Assembly (NCBI RefSeq): GCF_000300995.1
Contig: NZ_AMRJ01000018.1
Coordinates: 1 to 64,000 of the forward strand
Source: Alcanivorax hongdengensis A-11-3
Lineage (GTDB): Bacteria > Pseudomonadota > Gammaproteobacteria > Pseudomonadales > Alcanivoracaceae
Direction: 5' to 3'
Length of the DNA stretch: 64,000 nucleotides
Shown: positions 1 through 7,006 of the stretch, piece by piece
Layout of the letters: every line of letters begins with the position of its first letter
How positions within the stretch are numbered: the stretch's first letter is position 1
The notes under the pieces: generated by a model
What the model was told of the DNA's origin: nothing
Database searches by the model: none
What the model saw: the letters and a program-made list of their open reading frames with translations, nothing else
Program-made: the position numbers and the translations under genes

Positions 1-11
1 GGCGATTCATC

Positions 12-350
12 ATGAGGCCCGAACTACAAGCCCAACTACTCTCACGCCATAAAAAGATCTTTGCGCAATGGCAACTCTCCACCCCTAGCTGTGGCGATGG
101 CTGGTTTCCGCTAATTGACTCTCTTTGCCGCTGCCTTCAATTCCATACCGACCATGGCGACGGACCACAGATTGTGGCTTTACAGATCAAAGAAAAGCTT
201 GGCTCATTGCGTTTTTATTGTCACCAGAGTGATGACTTTCAGCAGGGCATTATTACCTTGGCTGTCCAGCTATCCGAGCAACTATGCAAAACCTGCGGCA
301 CCCTCATTCTCGACAAGCACCACTGCCCAGGCTGTAACCCTCCCCCTTGA
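12..350 (+). CDS. Small hypothetical protein with C-terminal Zn-ribbon-like cysteines
   Basis: A 112-residue protein that I cannot assign to a named family. The middle holds the patch QIKEKLGSLRFY (about residues 58-69). The C-terminus has two CxxC pairs, C92/C95 and C105/C108, spaced like a small zinc ribbon, with H103 and H104 beside the second pair. There is no signal peptide or membrane segment, so it is probably cytoplasmic. Only 11 bases precede the ATG in this window, so its promoter and any upstream partner are unseen. It reads toward the SAM-cycle operon but is separated from it by a hairpin and that operon's own promoter. Confidence 0.6.
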   Translation: MRPELQAQLLSRHKKIFAQWQLSTPSCGDGWFPLIDSLCRCLQFHTDHGDGPQIVALQIKEKLGSLRFYCHQSDDFQQGIITLAVQLSEQLCKTCGTLILDKHHCPGCNPPP

Positions 351-380
351 GGCATCGAACCCTTTTCCCGACCGCAGAGC

Positions 381-402
381 GGCCAGCGCGCAAGCGCCGG
401 CC
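381..402 (+). terminator. Possible terminator hairpin
   Basis: GGCC-A-GCGC pairs with GCGC-C-GGCC around a GCAA tetraloop, with one A-C mismatch in the stem. It lies just after the small gene ending at 350 and before the next promoter. No clean T-run follows, so termination is uncertain. Confidence 0.3.
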
Positions 403-408
403 ACCTAT

Positions 409-447
409 ATCAATTTATTTTGATTTAGTTTTCGATTGCGCTAGAAT
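409..447 (+). promoter_or_regulatory. Promoter with overlapping ATCAA-N6-TTGAT palindrome
   Basis: A -35-like TTGATT (420-425) and a -10-like TAGAAT (442-447) are 16 bases apart. Transcription would then begin at about 453-456, essentially at the ATG at 456, and the preceding bases (CCACCCCC) contain no Shine-Dalgarno, so the message looks leaderless. The inverted repeat ATCAA (409-413) / TTGAT (420-424) overlaps the -35, a position suited to autorepression by the ArsR-type product. The half-site order is opposite to an FNR/Anr box. Confidence 0.55.
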
Positions 448-455
448 CCACCCCC

Positions 456-1427
456 ATGAATGCACAGGCACCGGCTCCAGCGGAGATCACCGATCACCTG
501 GCGGGCTTTCTCAAGGCCGCCGGCGATCCGTTGCGTCTGCAAGTGTTGCAGGTGCTGGGCCAGAGTAGCTTCGGGGTGCTGGAGCTGTGCGACATCATGG
601 CCATCAAGCAATCCGGCATGAGCCACCACCTCAAGGTGCTGGCCCAGGGCGGGCTGGTGGAGAAGCGCCGGGAAGGCAATTCCATCTTCTACCGCCGTCG
701 CCTGCCCCAAGCCGACAGCGTGGAAGGCGCCATGCACGGTGCGCTGCTGGATGAACTGGACGAAGGCGACCTGGATGGCGAAGTGGCCGAGCGGCTGGCC
801 CAGGTGCAGCAGCAGCGGGCCGCACAGAGCCGGGCGTTTTTCGATCGCCACGCCGAGCAGCTGGATGAGCAGCCGGAGCTGATCGCCGATTACGACCAGT
901 ACGCGGAACAGGCTTGCGAGCTGCTGCTGCGGGCCTGCCCGGACGGCAAGGCGGCACTGGAAATCGGCCCCGGCGATGGCCGCTTCCTGAAAGAACTGGC
1001 GGGCCACTTTGCTACCGTGATCGGCCTGGATAACGCCGACGCCATGCTGGAACGCGCCCAGCAGGCGGTCGCCAAACAGTCAAATGTGCAACTGATACTG
1101 GGTGAGTGGCCGGCCAGCGCCAGCACCCTGCCTACGGTGGATGCCGTGGTGCTGAACATGGTGCTGCATCATCTGCCGTCCCCCGCCAGCGCCCTGCGCG
1201 CCGCGGCGCGGCAGCTGAACGAGGGTGGCACCCTGCTGATCACCGACCTGTGTCGACACGATCAGCACTGGGCCCATGAGGCCTGTGGTGATGTCTGGCT
1301 CGGCTTCGATGAAGCCGATCTGGTGGATTGGGCCGGCCGTGCCGGTCTTGAACTGCAGGAAAGCCAGTTTCTGGCCCTGCGCAATGGTTTTCAGGTGCAG
1401 GTACGCAGCTTCCGCCGCGTGCCGTAA
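456..1427 (+). CDS. ArsR-family regulator fused to SAM-dependent methyltransferase domain (SahR-like)
   Basis: A 323-residue fusion. Residues about 10-85 form an ArsR-type winged helix (GDPLRLQVLQVL, then a recognition region around SGMSHHLKVL). Residues about 150-260 form a class I methyltransferase fold with motif I ALEIGPGDGR near residue 168. The paired-cysteine ELCxC metal site of ArsR/SmtB sensors is absent; only ELCD is present, so metal sensing is unlikely. ArsR proteins beside SAM-cycle genes include SahR, which responds to S-adenosylhomocysteine. Its position 34 bases before metK, in front of ahcY and metF, suggests it senses SAH/SAM through the C-terminal domain and represses this operon. 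The ligand and operator are inferred. There is no visible Shine-Dalgarno. Confidence 0.8.
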   Translation: MNAQAPAPAEITDHLAGFLKAAGDPLRLQVLQVLGQSSFGVLELCDIMAIKQSGMSHHLKVLAQGGLVEKRREGNSIFYRRRLPQADSVEGAMHGALLDELDEGDLDGEVAERLAQVQQQRAAQSRAFFDRHAEQLDEQPELIADYDQYAEQACELLLRACPDGKAALEIGPGDGRFLKELAGHFATVIGLDNADAMLERAQQAVAKQSNVQLILGEWPASASTLPTVDAVVLNMVLHHLPSPASALRAAARQLNEGGTLLITDLCRHDQHWAHEACGDVWLGFDEADLVDWAGRAGLELQESQFLALRNGFQVQVRSFRRVP

Positions 1428-1461
1428 TTGTTTCAACCCCACTTAAGGGAGCACTCCAGAA

Positions 1462-2610
1462 ATGAGTGAATATTCCATCTTTACTTCCGAGTCCGTGTCC
1501 GAAGGTCATCCGGACAAAATGGCTGACCAGATCTCGGACGCCGTTCTGGATGCGATCATCAAGGATGATCCCCACGCCCGCGTGGCGGTGGAAACCCTGG
1601 TGAAAACCGGCATGGCCATCGTCGCCGGCGAAGTGCGCACCAGCACCTATGTGGAACTGGAAGACATCGTTCGCCAGGTGATTCTCGATATCGGCTACGA
1701 CAGCTCCGACAAGGGCTTCGACGGTGCCAGCTGTGCGGTGCTCAACGGTATCGGCAAGCAGTCCGCCGACATTGCCATTGGCGTGGACGAAGCCGAGAAC
1801 AAGGAAATGGGCGCCGGTGACCAGGGCCTGATGTTCGGTTTTGCCACCAACGAAACCGACACCCTGATGCCGGCACCGGTGTACTACTCCCACCGCCTGG
1901 TGGAGCGTCAGGCCGAGCTGCGCAAGAACGGCACCCTGCCCTGGCTGCGCCCGGACGCCAAGAGCCAGGTGACCCTGCGCTACGACAATGGCAAACCGGT
2001 GGCGGTGGATGCGGTGGTACTTTCCACCCAGCACGCCCCGGACATCCAGCTGGCGGACCTGCGCGAAGCGGTGATGGAAGAAATCATCAAGCCGGTGCTG
2101 CCGGAAGAATGGCTGCACAAGGACACCCTCTATCACGTGAACCCCACCGGCATCTTCGTGATCGGCGGCCCTATGGGTGACTGCGGCCTGACCGGGCGCA
2201 AGATCATCGTCGACACCTACGGCGGCATGGCTCGCCACGGTGGTGGCGCCTTCTCCGGCAAGGACCCGTCCAAGGTGGACCGCTCCGCGGCCTACGCCGG
2301 TCGCTATGTGGCCAAGAACATTGTCGCCGCCGGCCTGGCCAGCAAGTGCGAGATCCAGGTGAGCTACGCCATCGGCGTGGCCGAGCCCACCTCCATCTCC
2401 ATCAACACCTTTGGCACCGGCAAGATCAGCGACGAGGCCATCGTGACGCTGGTGCGCGAACACTTTGACCTGCGCCCGCGCGGCATCATCGAAATGCTGG
2501 ACCTGCGCAAGCCGATCTACCGGCCCACCGCCAGCTACGGCCACTTCGGCCGCGAAGGCTTCAGCTGGGAGAAAACCGACAAGGCTGCCGAGCTGGCCAA
2601 GGCACTGTAA
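1462..2610 (+). CDS. metK: S-adenosylmethionine synthetase
   Basis: A 382-residue methionine adenosyltransferase of normal bacterial length. It makes SAM from methionine and ATP in the cytosol. Family signatures are the N-terminal [15 protein letters not shown] segment with its catalytic His, the GAGDQG loop (about residues 116-121) and the C-terminal Gly/Lys loop around [16 protein letters not shown]. The Shine-Dalgarno AAGGGAG lies about 10 bases before the ATG. It is the second gene of the SAM-cycle operon, 34 bases after the SahR-like gene, which fits co-transcription. Confidence 0.97.
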   Translation: MSEYSIFTSESVSEGHPDKMADQISDAVLDAIIKDDPHARVAVETLVKTGMAIVAGEVRTSTYVELEDIVRQVILDIGYDSSDKGFDGASCAVLNGIGKQSADIAIGVDEAENKEMGAGDQGLMFGFATNETDTLMPAPVYYSHRLVERQAELRKNGTLPWLRPDAKSQVTLRYDNGKPVAVDAVVLSTQHAPDIQLADLREAVMEEIIKPVLPEEWLHKDTLYHVNPTGIFVIGGPMGDCGLTGRKIIVDTYGGMARHGGGAFSGKDPSKVDRSAAYAGRYVAKNIVAAGLASKCEIQVSYAIGVAEPTSISINTFGTGKISDEAIVTLVREHFDLRPRGIIEMLDLRKPIYRPTASYGHFGREGFSWEKTDKAAELAKAL

Positions 2611-2618
2611 AAAAATCT

Positions 2619-2649
2619 GTCGGACGTCAGCAGTCTGACGTCGGACGCT
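2619..2649 (+). repeat. Left inverted repeat of the IVS-protein element
   Basis: A 31-bp sequence built from GTCGGACGTC/GTCTGACGTC units, starting 8 bases after the metK stop. It matches the reverse complement of 3032-3062 at 26 of 31 positions by eye. In RNA the two arms could pair and loop out the gene between them. Confidence 0.8.
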
Positions 2650-2669
2650 TGGGACAGGGAGGTCCTGAC

Positions 2670-3023
2670 GTGTCTCGAAAATATCAGCGCCTCAATGTAT
2701 GGCAGGACGCCATGGAATTGGCTGAAAAGGTTTACCTGATCACCCGGAACTTTCCTGATGAAGAACGCTACGGGTTGAGTCAGCAGATGCGCAGAGCCTC
2801 TGTGAGTATCGCATCAAATATTGCTGAAGGATCAGGTCGAGGAACCGACAAAGATTTTGTTCGCTTCCTGCACATGGCCAGAGGCTCACTTCAGGAGTTG
2901 GAAACTCAACTCTTTCTCTCAAGCCGACTCGCCTTTCACGAGGAACTTGAGAAACTCAGCCAGGATGTTGATCACATTTACGCCATGCTCAACAACCTGA
3001 TCCAGGCACTGAAAAGTGCATAA
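2670..3023 (+). CDS. Four-helix-bundle protein of the 23S rRNA intervening-sequence (IVP) family
   Basis: 117 residues from the GTG at 2670, preferred over the in-frame TTG at 2649 because AGGGAGG ends about 8 bases before the GTG and because the TTG lies in the inverted repeat. The all-helical sequence with [35 protein letters not shown] and [16 protein letters not shown] is the classic IVP/S23 signature. Members were first seen inside intervening sequences of 23S rRNA genes, and a homologue (bAvd) serves diversity-generating retroelements. The family's general function is unknown. Here it stands alone, splitting metK from ahcY between 31-bp inverted repeats, with no reverse transcriptase nearby, so it looks like a cargo or mobility gene of a small mobile element. 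Confidence 0.85.
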   Translation: MSRKYQRLNVWQDAMELAEKVYLITRNFPDEERYGLSQQMRRASVSIASNIAEGSGRGTDKDFVRFLHMARGSLQELETQLFLSSRLAFHEELEKLSQDVDHIYAMLNNLIQALKSA

Positions 3024-3031
3024 AAGCTTTT

Positions 3032-3062
3032 AGCGTCAGACGTCCGACCTCCGACGTCCGAC
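3032..3062 (+). repeat. Right inverted repeat of the IVS-protein element
   Basis: Inverted partner of 2619-2649, made of GTCAGACGTCCGAC-type units. It begins 8 bases after the IVP stop and ends 17 bases before the ahcY ATG, leaving room only for the ahcY Shine-Dalgarno (CGGAG). Confidence 0.8.
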
Positions 3063-3079
3063 CCCCAACGGAGAAAACC

Positions 3080-4468
3080 ATGAACGCGAAAGCGGATACT
3101 TTCACCGACTATAAAGTCGCGGATATTTCCCTGGCCGCCTACGGCCGCTCTGAAATCGATATCGCTGAAACGGAAATGCCGGCACTGATCGCCATCCGCG
3201 AGAAGTACCGTGCCGAGCAGCCGCTGAAAGGCGCCCGCATTATCGGCTGCATCCACATGACCATCCAGACCGCCGTGCTGATCGAGACCCTGCAGGCCCT
3301 GGGTGCTGAAGTGCGCTGGTCCTCGTGCAATATTTTCTCCACCCAGGACCATGCGGCCGCCGCCATCGCCGCCGCCGGCACACCGGTCTTTGCCTGGAAG
3401 GGCGAAACCGAAGACGAGTACATGTGGTGTATCGAGCAGACCTGCCGCGACGGTAATGGCGAGCTGTGGGATGCCAACATGATCCTGGATGACGGCGGCG
3501 ACCTGACCGGCTACATCCATGAGACCTACCCGCAGATGCTGGACAACATCCACGGCATCACCGAAGAGACCACCACCGGCGTGCACCGTCTCTACGAAAT
3601 GCTCAAGAAAGGCACCCTGAAAGTGCCGGCGGTGAACGTGAACGACTCCGTCACCAAGAGCAAGAACGATAACAAATATGGCTGCCGTCACTCGCTCAAC
3701 GACGCCATCAAACGCGGCACCGACCACCTGCTGTCCGGCAAGAAAGCACTGGTGATCGGTTACGGCGACGTGGGCAAGGGCTCCGCCCAGTCCCTGCGTC
3801 AGGAAGGCATGATCGTGAAGGTCACCGAAGCCGACCCGATCTGCGCCATGCAGGCCTGCATGGACGGCTTTGAAGTGGTCAGCCAGTACAAGGATGGCAT
3901 CAACGACGGCACCGCCGCATCCATCAATACCGAGCTGCTGGGCAACACCGACCTGCTGGTGACCACCACCGGCAACTTCAATGTCTGTGATGCCAACATG
4001 CTCAAGGCCATCAAGAAAGGCGCCGTGGTCTGCAACATCGGTCACTTCGACAACGAAGTGGACACCGCCTTCATGCGCAAGACCTGGGAATGGGAAGAAG
4101 TGAAGCCGCAGGTACACAAGGTGTGGCGTGACAAGGCCGCCGGTGACTTCCTGTTGCTGCTCTCCGAAGGCCGCCTGGTCAACCTGGGCAACGCCACCGG
4201 CCACCCCAGCCGCATCATGGACGGCTCCTTCGCCAACCAGGTGCTGGCGCAGATGTACCTGTTTGATCAGGGTTTCGCCAAGCACTCCGACACCGTGAAG
4301 GAAAAAATGCTCAAGGTGGAAGTGCTGCCCAAGCACCTGGACGAAGAAGTGGCCCGCTATATGGTGCAGGGCTTCGGTGGCGTGATCACCAAACTCACCC
4401 AGGAACAGGCCGACTACATCGGCGTCAAGGTGGACGGCCCCTACAAGCCCGAGCATTACAAGTATTAA
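3080..4468 (+). CDS. ahcY: S-adenosyl-L-homocysteine hydrolase
   Basis: A 462-residue NAD-dependent adenosylhomocysteinase, which reversibly splits SAH into adenosine and homocysteine and so relieves product inhibition of methyltransferases. It has the dinucleotide loop GYGDVGKG (about residues 230-237), the catalytic stretch around [18 protein letters not shown], and the conserved C-terminal KPEHYKY that closes over the partner subunit's cofactor. The length matches the longer bacterial form. CGGAG lies 8 bases before the ATG. It belongs to the SAM-cycle operon. The 56 bases between the IVP stop and ahcY are mostly inverted repeat and leave no room for a SAH riboswitch. Confidence 0.97.
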   Translation: MNAKADTFTDYKVADISLAAYGRSEIDIAETEMPALIAIREKYRAEQPLKGARIIGCIHMTIQTAVLIETLQALGAEVRWSSCNIFSTQDHAAAAIAAAGTPVFAWKGETEDEYMWCIEQTCRDGNGELWDANMILDDGGDLTGYIHETYPQMLDNIHGITEETTTGVHRLYEMLKKGTLKVPAVNVNDSVTKSKNDNKYGCRHSLNDAIKRGTDHLLSGKKALVIGYGDVGKGSAQSLRQEGMIVKVTEADPICAMQACMDGFEVVSQYKDGINDGTAASINTELLGNTDLLVTTTGNFNVCDANMLKAIKKGAVVCNIGHFDNEVDTAFMRKTWEWEEVKPQVHKVWRDKAAGDFLLLLSEGRLVNLGNATGHPSRIMDGSFANQVLAQMYLFDQGFAKHSDTVKEKMLKVEVLPKHLDEEVARYMVQGFGGVITKLTQEQADYIGVKVDGPYKPEHYKY

Positions 4469-4499
4469 GTCGTACGTCTGACGTCGGAAGTCGGATGCC
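4469..4499 (+). repeat. ACGTC-type intergenic repeat, left copy of an empty pair
   Basis: GTCGTACGTCTGACGTCGGA-like sequence directly after the ahcY stop. It resembles the arms around the IVP gene and faces an inverted copy at 4563-4596 across 63 bases that encode nothing recognisable. Confidence 0.65.
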
Positions 4500-4562
4500 A
4501 AAAGCAGCAGACCTCCGGCACAGCGTCGTAACAAAGAAGTCACTTGGCTCGCTCCGCGGGCC

Positions 4563-4596
4563 AGCGTCAGGCGTCAGACGTCCGTCGTCCGACGCC
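4563..4596 (+). repeat. ACGTC-type intergenic repeat, right copy of an empty pair
   Basis: An inverted copy of the same family (GCGTCAGACGTCC units, slightly expanded), ending 20 bases before metF. With 4469-4499 it forms an IVP-less version of the element in the ahcY-metF gap. Confidence 0.65.
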
Positions 4597-4609
4597 TCGC
4601 AACGCGAGG
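4595..4609 (+). promoter_or_regulatory. Hairpin covering the metF Shine-Dalgarno
   Basis: CCTCGC (4595-4600) can pair with GCGAGG (4604-4609) across an AAC loop. GAGG is the only plausible ribosome binding site for metF and ends 7 bases before its ATG, so the hairpin would mask it. Confidence 0.4.
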
Positions 4610-4616
4610 CATTCCC

Positions 4617-5444
4617 ATGAAACGAATCAGTTTTGAATTCTTCCCCCCCAAGACCGACCAGGGGAAAGAAAAACTGCTGGCCACCCAGCAGAAGTTGCTG
4701 GTGAAAAAACCGGAATTCTTTTCCTGCACCTTTGGTGCCGGCGGCTCCACCCGTGACAACACCCGTGACATGGTCGGCAAGCTGCGCGAACAGCACGCCG
4801 ACACCGCACCGCACCTGAGCTGCATCGGCCAGAGCCGTGAAGAAATCATGGAACTGGTCAATGGCTACAAAGCCGCCGGCGTTACCCGTATCGTCGCCCT
4901 GCGCGGCGACCTGCCCTCCGGCATGGGCTATGCCCAGAGCGAACTCAAGTACGCTGATGAACTGGTCGCGCTGATCCGCGAGGAAACCGGCGATCACTTC
5001 ACCCTGGAAGTGGCCGCCTACCCGGAAATGCACCCCCAGGCACGCAGCTTCGAAGACGACATTGCCCACTTCAAGCGCAAGGTGGATGCTGGTGCCAACA
5101 GTGGCCTGACCCAGTACTTCTACAATGCTGATGCCTACGGCTACTACCTGGATGCGCTGCAGAAAATCGGCTGCCAGGCGCCGGTCTATCCGGGCATCAT
5201 GCCGATTCTCAACGTCGCCAACCTGCTGCGCTTTTCCGACAACTGCGGCGCCGACGTGCCGCGCTGGCTACGCAGCAAGCTCAACGACATCAAGGATGAC
5301 GAGGCCGCGGTGAAAGCCTACGGCGAGGAAGTGGTCACCCGCCTGTGTGAACGTCTGCTGGCCATGGGCGCTCCCGGCCTGCACTTCTACACCATGAACC
5401 AGGCCGGCCCCAATCTGCGCATTCTGGATAATCTGGGCCTGTGA
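4617..5444 (+). CDS. metF: 5,10-methylenetetrahydrofolate reductase
   Basis: A 275-residue FAD-dependent TIM-barrel enzyme that reduces methylene-THF to methyl-THF, the methyl donor for homocysteine remethylation. Signatures are the N-terminal SFEFFPPKT with the catalytic Glu, TFGAGGST, RIVALRGDLP, and LTQYFYNADAYGYYLD in the second half. The length is normal for the short bacterial form without a regulatory domain. It ends the SAM-cycle operon and closes the cycle with metK and ahcY. A strong terminator follows. Confidence 0.96.
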   Translation: MKRISFEFFPPKTDQGKEKLLATQQKLLVKKPEFFSCTFGAGGSTRDNTRDMVGKLREQHADTAPHLSCIGQSREEIMELVNGYKAAGVTRIVALRGDLPSGMGYAQSELKYADELVALIREETGDHFTLEVAAYPEMHPQARSFEDDIAHFKRKVDAGANSGLTQYFYNADAYGYYLDALQKIGCQAPVYPGIMPILNVANLLRFSDNCGADVPRWLRSKLNDIKDDEAAVKAYGEEVVTRLCERLLAMGAPGLHFYTMNQAGPNLRILDNLGL

Positions 5445-5462
5445 GAGAGATATCCAGACAAA

Positions 5463-5490
5463 AAAAAGAGGGCCTAATGGCCCTCTTTTT
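5463..5490 (+). terminator. Bidirectional intrinsic terminator
   Basis: AAAAAGAGGGCC and GGCCCTCTTTTT form a 12-bp stem around TAAT, A-rich on the left and T-rich on the right. It can end the metF operon on the plus strand and the lipoprotein gene on the minus strand. Confidence 0.9.
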
Positions 5491-5511
5491 TAAAGATTCA
5501 TCCTGGCATCG

Positions 5512-6114
5512 TTACTCACAAAGAGCGCTCTTGATGTCAGTAATGGTCGGAGAGGATACCGGCGCCGCCCGCAGGGCAAGATTGATATTGACCTCTTTGC
5601 CGTTAATGCTGGAAAGCTTCATGAACAGCCCGGTGCTACCGGAAAACGATCCCGCCAGAACCAGCTTGTCAATATCATGGTTGCCATCAACACCGAGGGT
5701 GACAACCGTCTTCACATCATCAACCAGATTGACCGCAAACTCCTGCTTGCTTTCCACCCAGTACAGCTGCTTTCCTTCCAGCTGATAGTTGGCTTTTCCA
5801 TTTGCTGCTACGGCATAACAGTTACCGGAAGAATCAACGCCGTCATTCATGTAATCGTAGGTGTGAACAACGCCTTCTTCATCGATGTAATAATAAATCT
5901 CATCATTATCACTGCCGGTTTCCGCATCATACACGCCTGAGATCCATCCAGCCTGCTCGCTGGTGGGTTTGCTGGCGCCTTCAGGAAGATACTTGGTGGC
6001 ACTTTTTTTCGCACCATCGTTACCGGAATCGTTATTGCTGGAGGAACCACCGCCCCCACCACCGCATGCAGCAAGAACCAGAGAAAAAAGAAGGGCCCCA
6101 AAAAATCTAAGCAT
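5512..6114 (-). CDS. Gly-rich lipoprotein of unknown function
   Basis: 200 residues from the ATG at 6114, which follows an AAGGAA Shine-Dalgarno; a longer upstream reading would hide the signal peptide. The type II signal peptide MLRFFGALLFSLVLAAC gives a lipid-modified cysteine at residue 17, followed by six Gly and a Ser/Asn linker. The rest is acidic with YYYIDEEGVVHTYDYM and a C-terminal CysGlu. I do not recognise the mature domain. It is likely anchored in the outer membrane. A perfect CRP-type site lies about 80 bases upstream of the start. Confidence 0.75.
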   Translation of the reverse strand: MLRFFGALLFSLVLAACGGGGGGSSSNNDSGNDGAKKSATKYLPEGASKPTSEQAGWISGVYDAETGSDNDEIYYYIDEEGVVHTYDYMNDGVDSSGNCYAVAANGKANYQLEGKQLYWVESKQEFAVNLVDDVKTVVTLGVDGNHDIDKLVLAGSFSGSTGLFMKLSSINGKEVNINLALRAAPVSSPTITDIKSALCE

Positions 6115-6187
6115 GTCATTTTCCTTTTGCTTATCGTAAAAGCCGCGGATCATAGACACCTACACCCTGCCAGGACCAGCAACCAGA

Positions 6188-6203
6188 TGTGACACATTTC
6201 ACA
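6188..6203. promoter_or_regulatory. Perfect CRP/Vfr-type site in a 324-bp gene-free region
   Basis: TGTGA (6188-6192), CACATT, TCACA (6199-6203) is the textbook CRP consensus. It lies in the region between the divergent lipoprotein (start 6114) and YbaK-like gene (start 6439). Its centre is about 81 bases from the lipoprotein start and 243 from the YbaK start. The rest of 6115-6438 is AT-richer and holds no convincing gene. Confidence 0.55.
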
Positions 6204-6438
6204 ACCAAGTCCGCTATGGCAAATCTCCTACAAAATATGGTGTCATCTTCCGGCGTTCGCCTCGCCAAACCCTTAGCTCACAACAGTTATCTGTACTCTC
6301 GTGCATATAAAATTAAATTATTTCCTTTATGCACTCTTGGTATTTCTCGATCGGCGAACCTCTCCACTACTCTTTTAAACAAGACTTCGATAACGGGTTA
6401 CGGCGCCCCACCCGGCTCCGGTCCCGAGGAGGTGTATC

Positions 6439-6906
6439 ATGCCTGCCCGCGCCCTGGCGGATTTTCTCGACAATAACGATGTGTATTACCACTGCTACAA
6501 CCACCCACCGGCGATGACCGCCGCCGAGGTGGCCCAGGCCAGTCATATCCCCGGCGAGTACATGGCCAAGGCCGTGATCGTCAATGTGGACGGGGAAATG
6601 GTCATGGCGGTGTTGCCGGCGCATATCTACCTGGACCCGGAGCGCATGGCTCAATCCCTGCAAGCGCAGACCGTGACGCTGGCCACCGAAGAGCAGTTTG
6701 CCGATCGCTTTCCGCTCTGCGAGCTGGGCGGCGAGCCGCCCTTTGGCAACCTGTACGGCATGAAGGTCTATGTGGATGACACCCTGATCAAGCATGACTG
6801 GCTGGCCTTCAATGCCGGCACCCACACGGAAGTGATCAAGATGGGCATGGGCGACTTCCTGCGTCTGAGCGAGGCGCAGAGCTGCTCCATGGCCATGCTG
6901 CATTAA
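6439..6906 (+). CDS. YbaK/EbsC-family aminoacyl-tRNA deacylase-like protein
   Basis: 155 residues filling the single YbaK/ProX editing domain. Family features are the N-terminal HPPAMTAAEVAQA stretch, KAVIVNVDGEMVMAVLPA, the conserved Gly/Pro patch LGGEPPFGNLYG, and AFNAGTHTEVIKM near the C-terminus. Family members hydrolyse misacylated tRNAs such as Ala- or Cys-tRNA(Pro) in the cytosol; the substrate here is not deducible. GAGGAGG lies about 7 bases before the ATG. Confidence 0.85.
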   Translation: MPARALADFLDNNDVYYHCYNHPPAMTAAEVAQASHIPGEYMAKAVIVNVDGEMVMAVLPAHIYLDPERMAQSLQAQTVTLATEEQFADRFPLCELGGEPPFGNLYGMKVYVDDTLIKHDWLAFNAGTHTEVIKMGMGDFLRLSEAQSCSMAMLH

Positions 6907-7006
6907 CCGTTCTCGGCAATCTCGGCGCCCGCATTGACGGGCGCTGTCATCCCGGCAGCGATCTCGCGTGCTATCCTGCAGCAAACACTGACAGGAAAGT
7001 TTGCGA

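Noticed and set aside
409..424. FNR/Anr box at the SahR-like promoter
   Set aside because: FNR sites read TTGAT-N4-ATCAA; here the halves are in the opposite order with N6 between.
3024..3079. SAH riboswitch before ahcY
   Set aside because: Only 56 bases, most of them inverted repeat; conserved riboswitch segments are absent.
1240..4543. Long minus-strand open frames opposite metK (434 aa) and ahcY (521 aa)
   Set aside because: They are shadow frames of high-GC genes: His/Gly/Val-rich translations with no domain, and the plus-strand genes are certain.
6189..6476. 95-aa plus-strand frame before the YbaK-like gene
   Set aside because: It begins inside the CRP-type site, overlaps the YbaK start and has no recognisable features.
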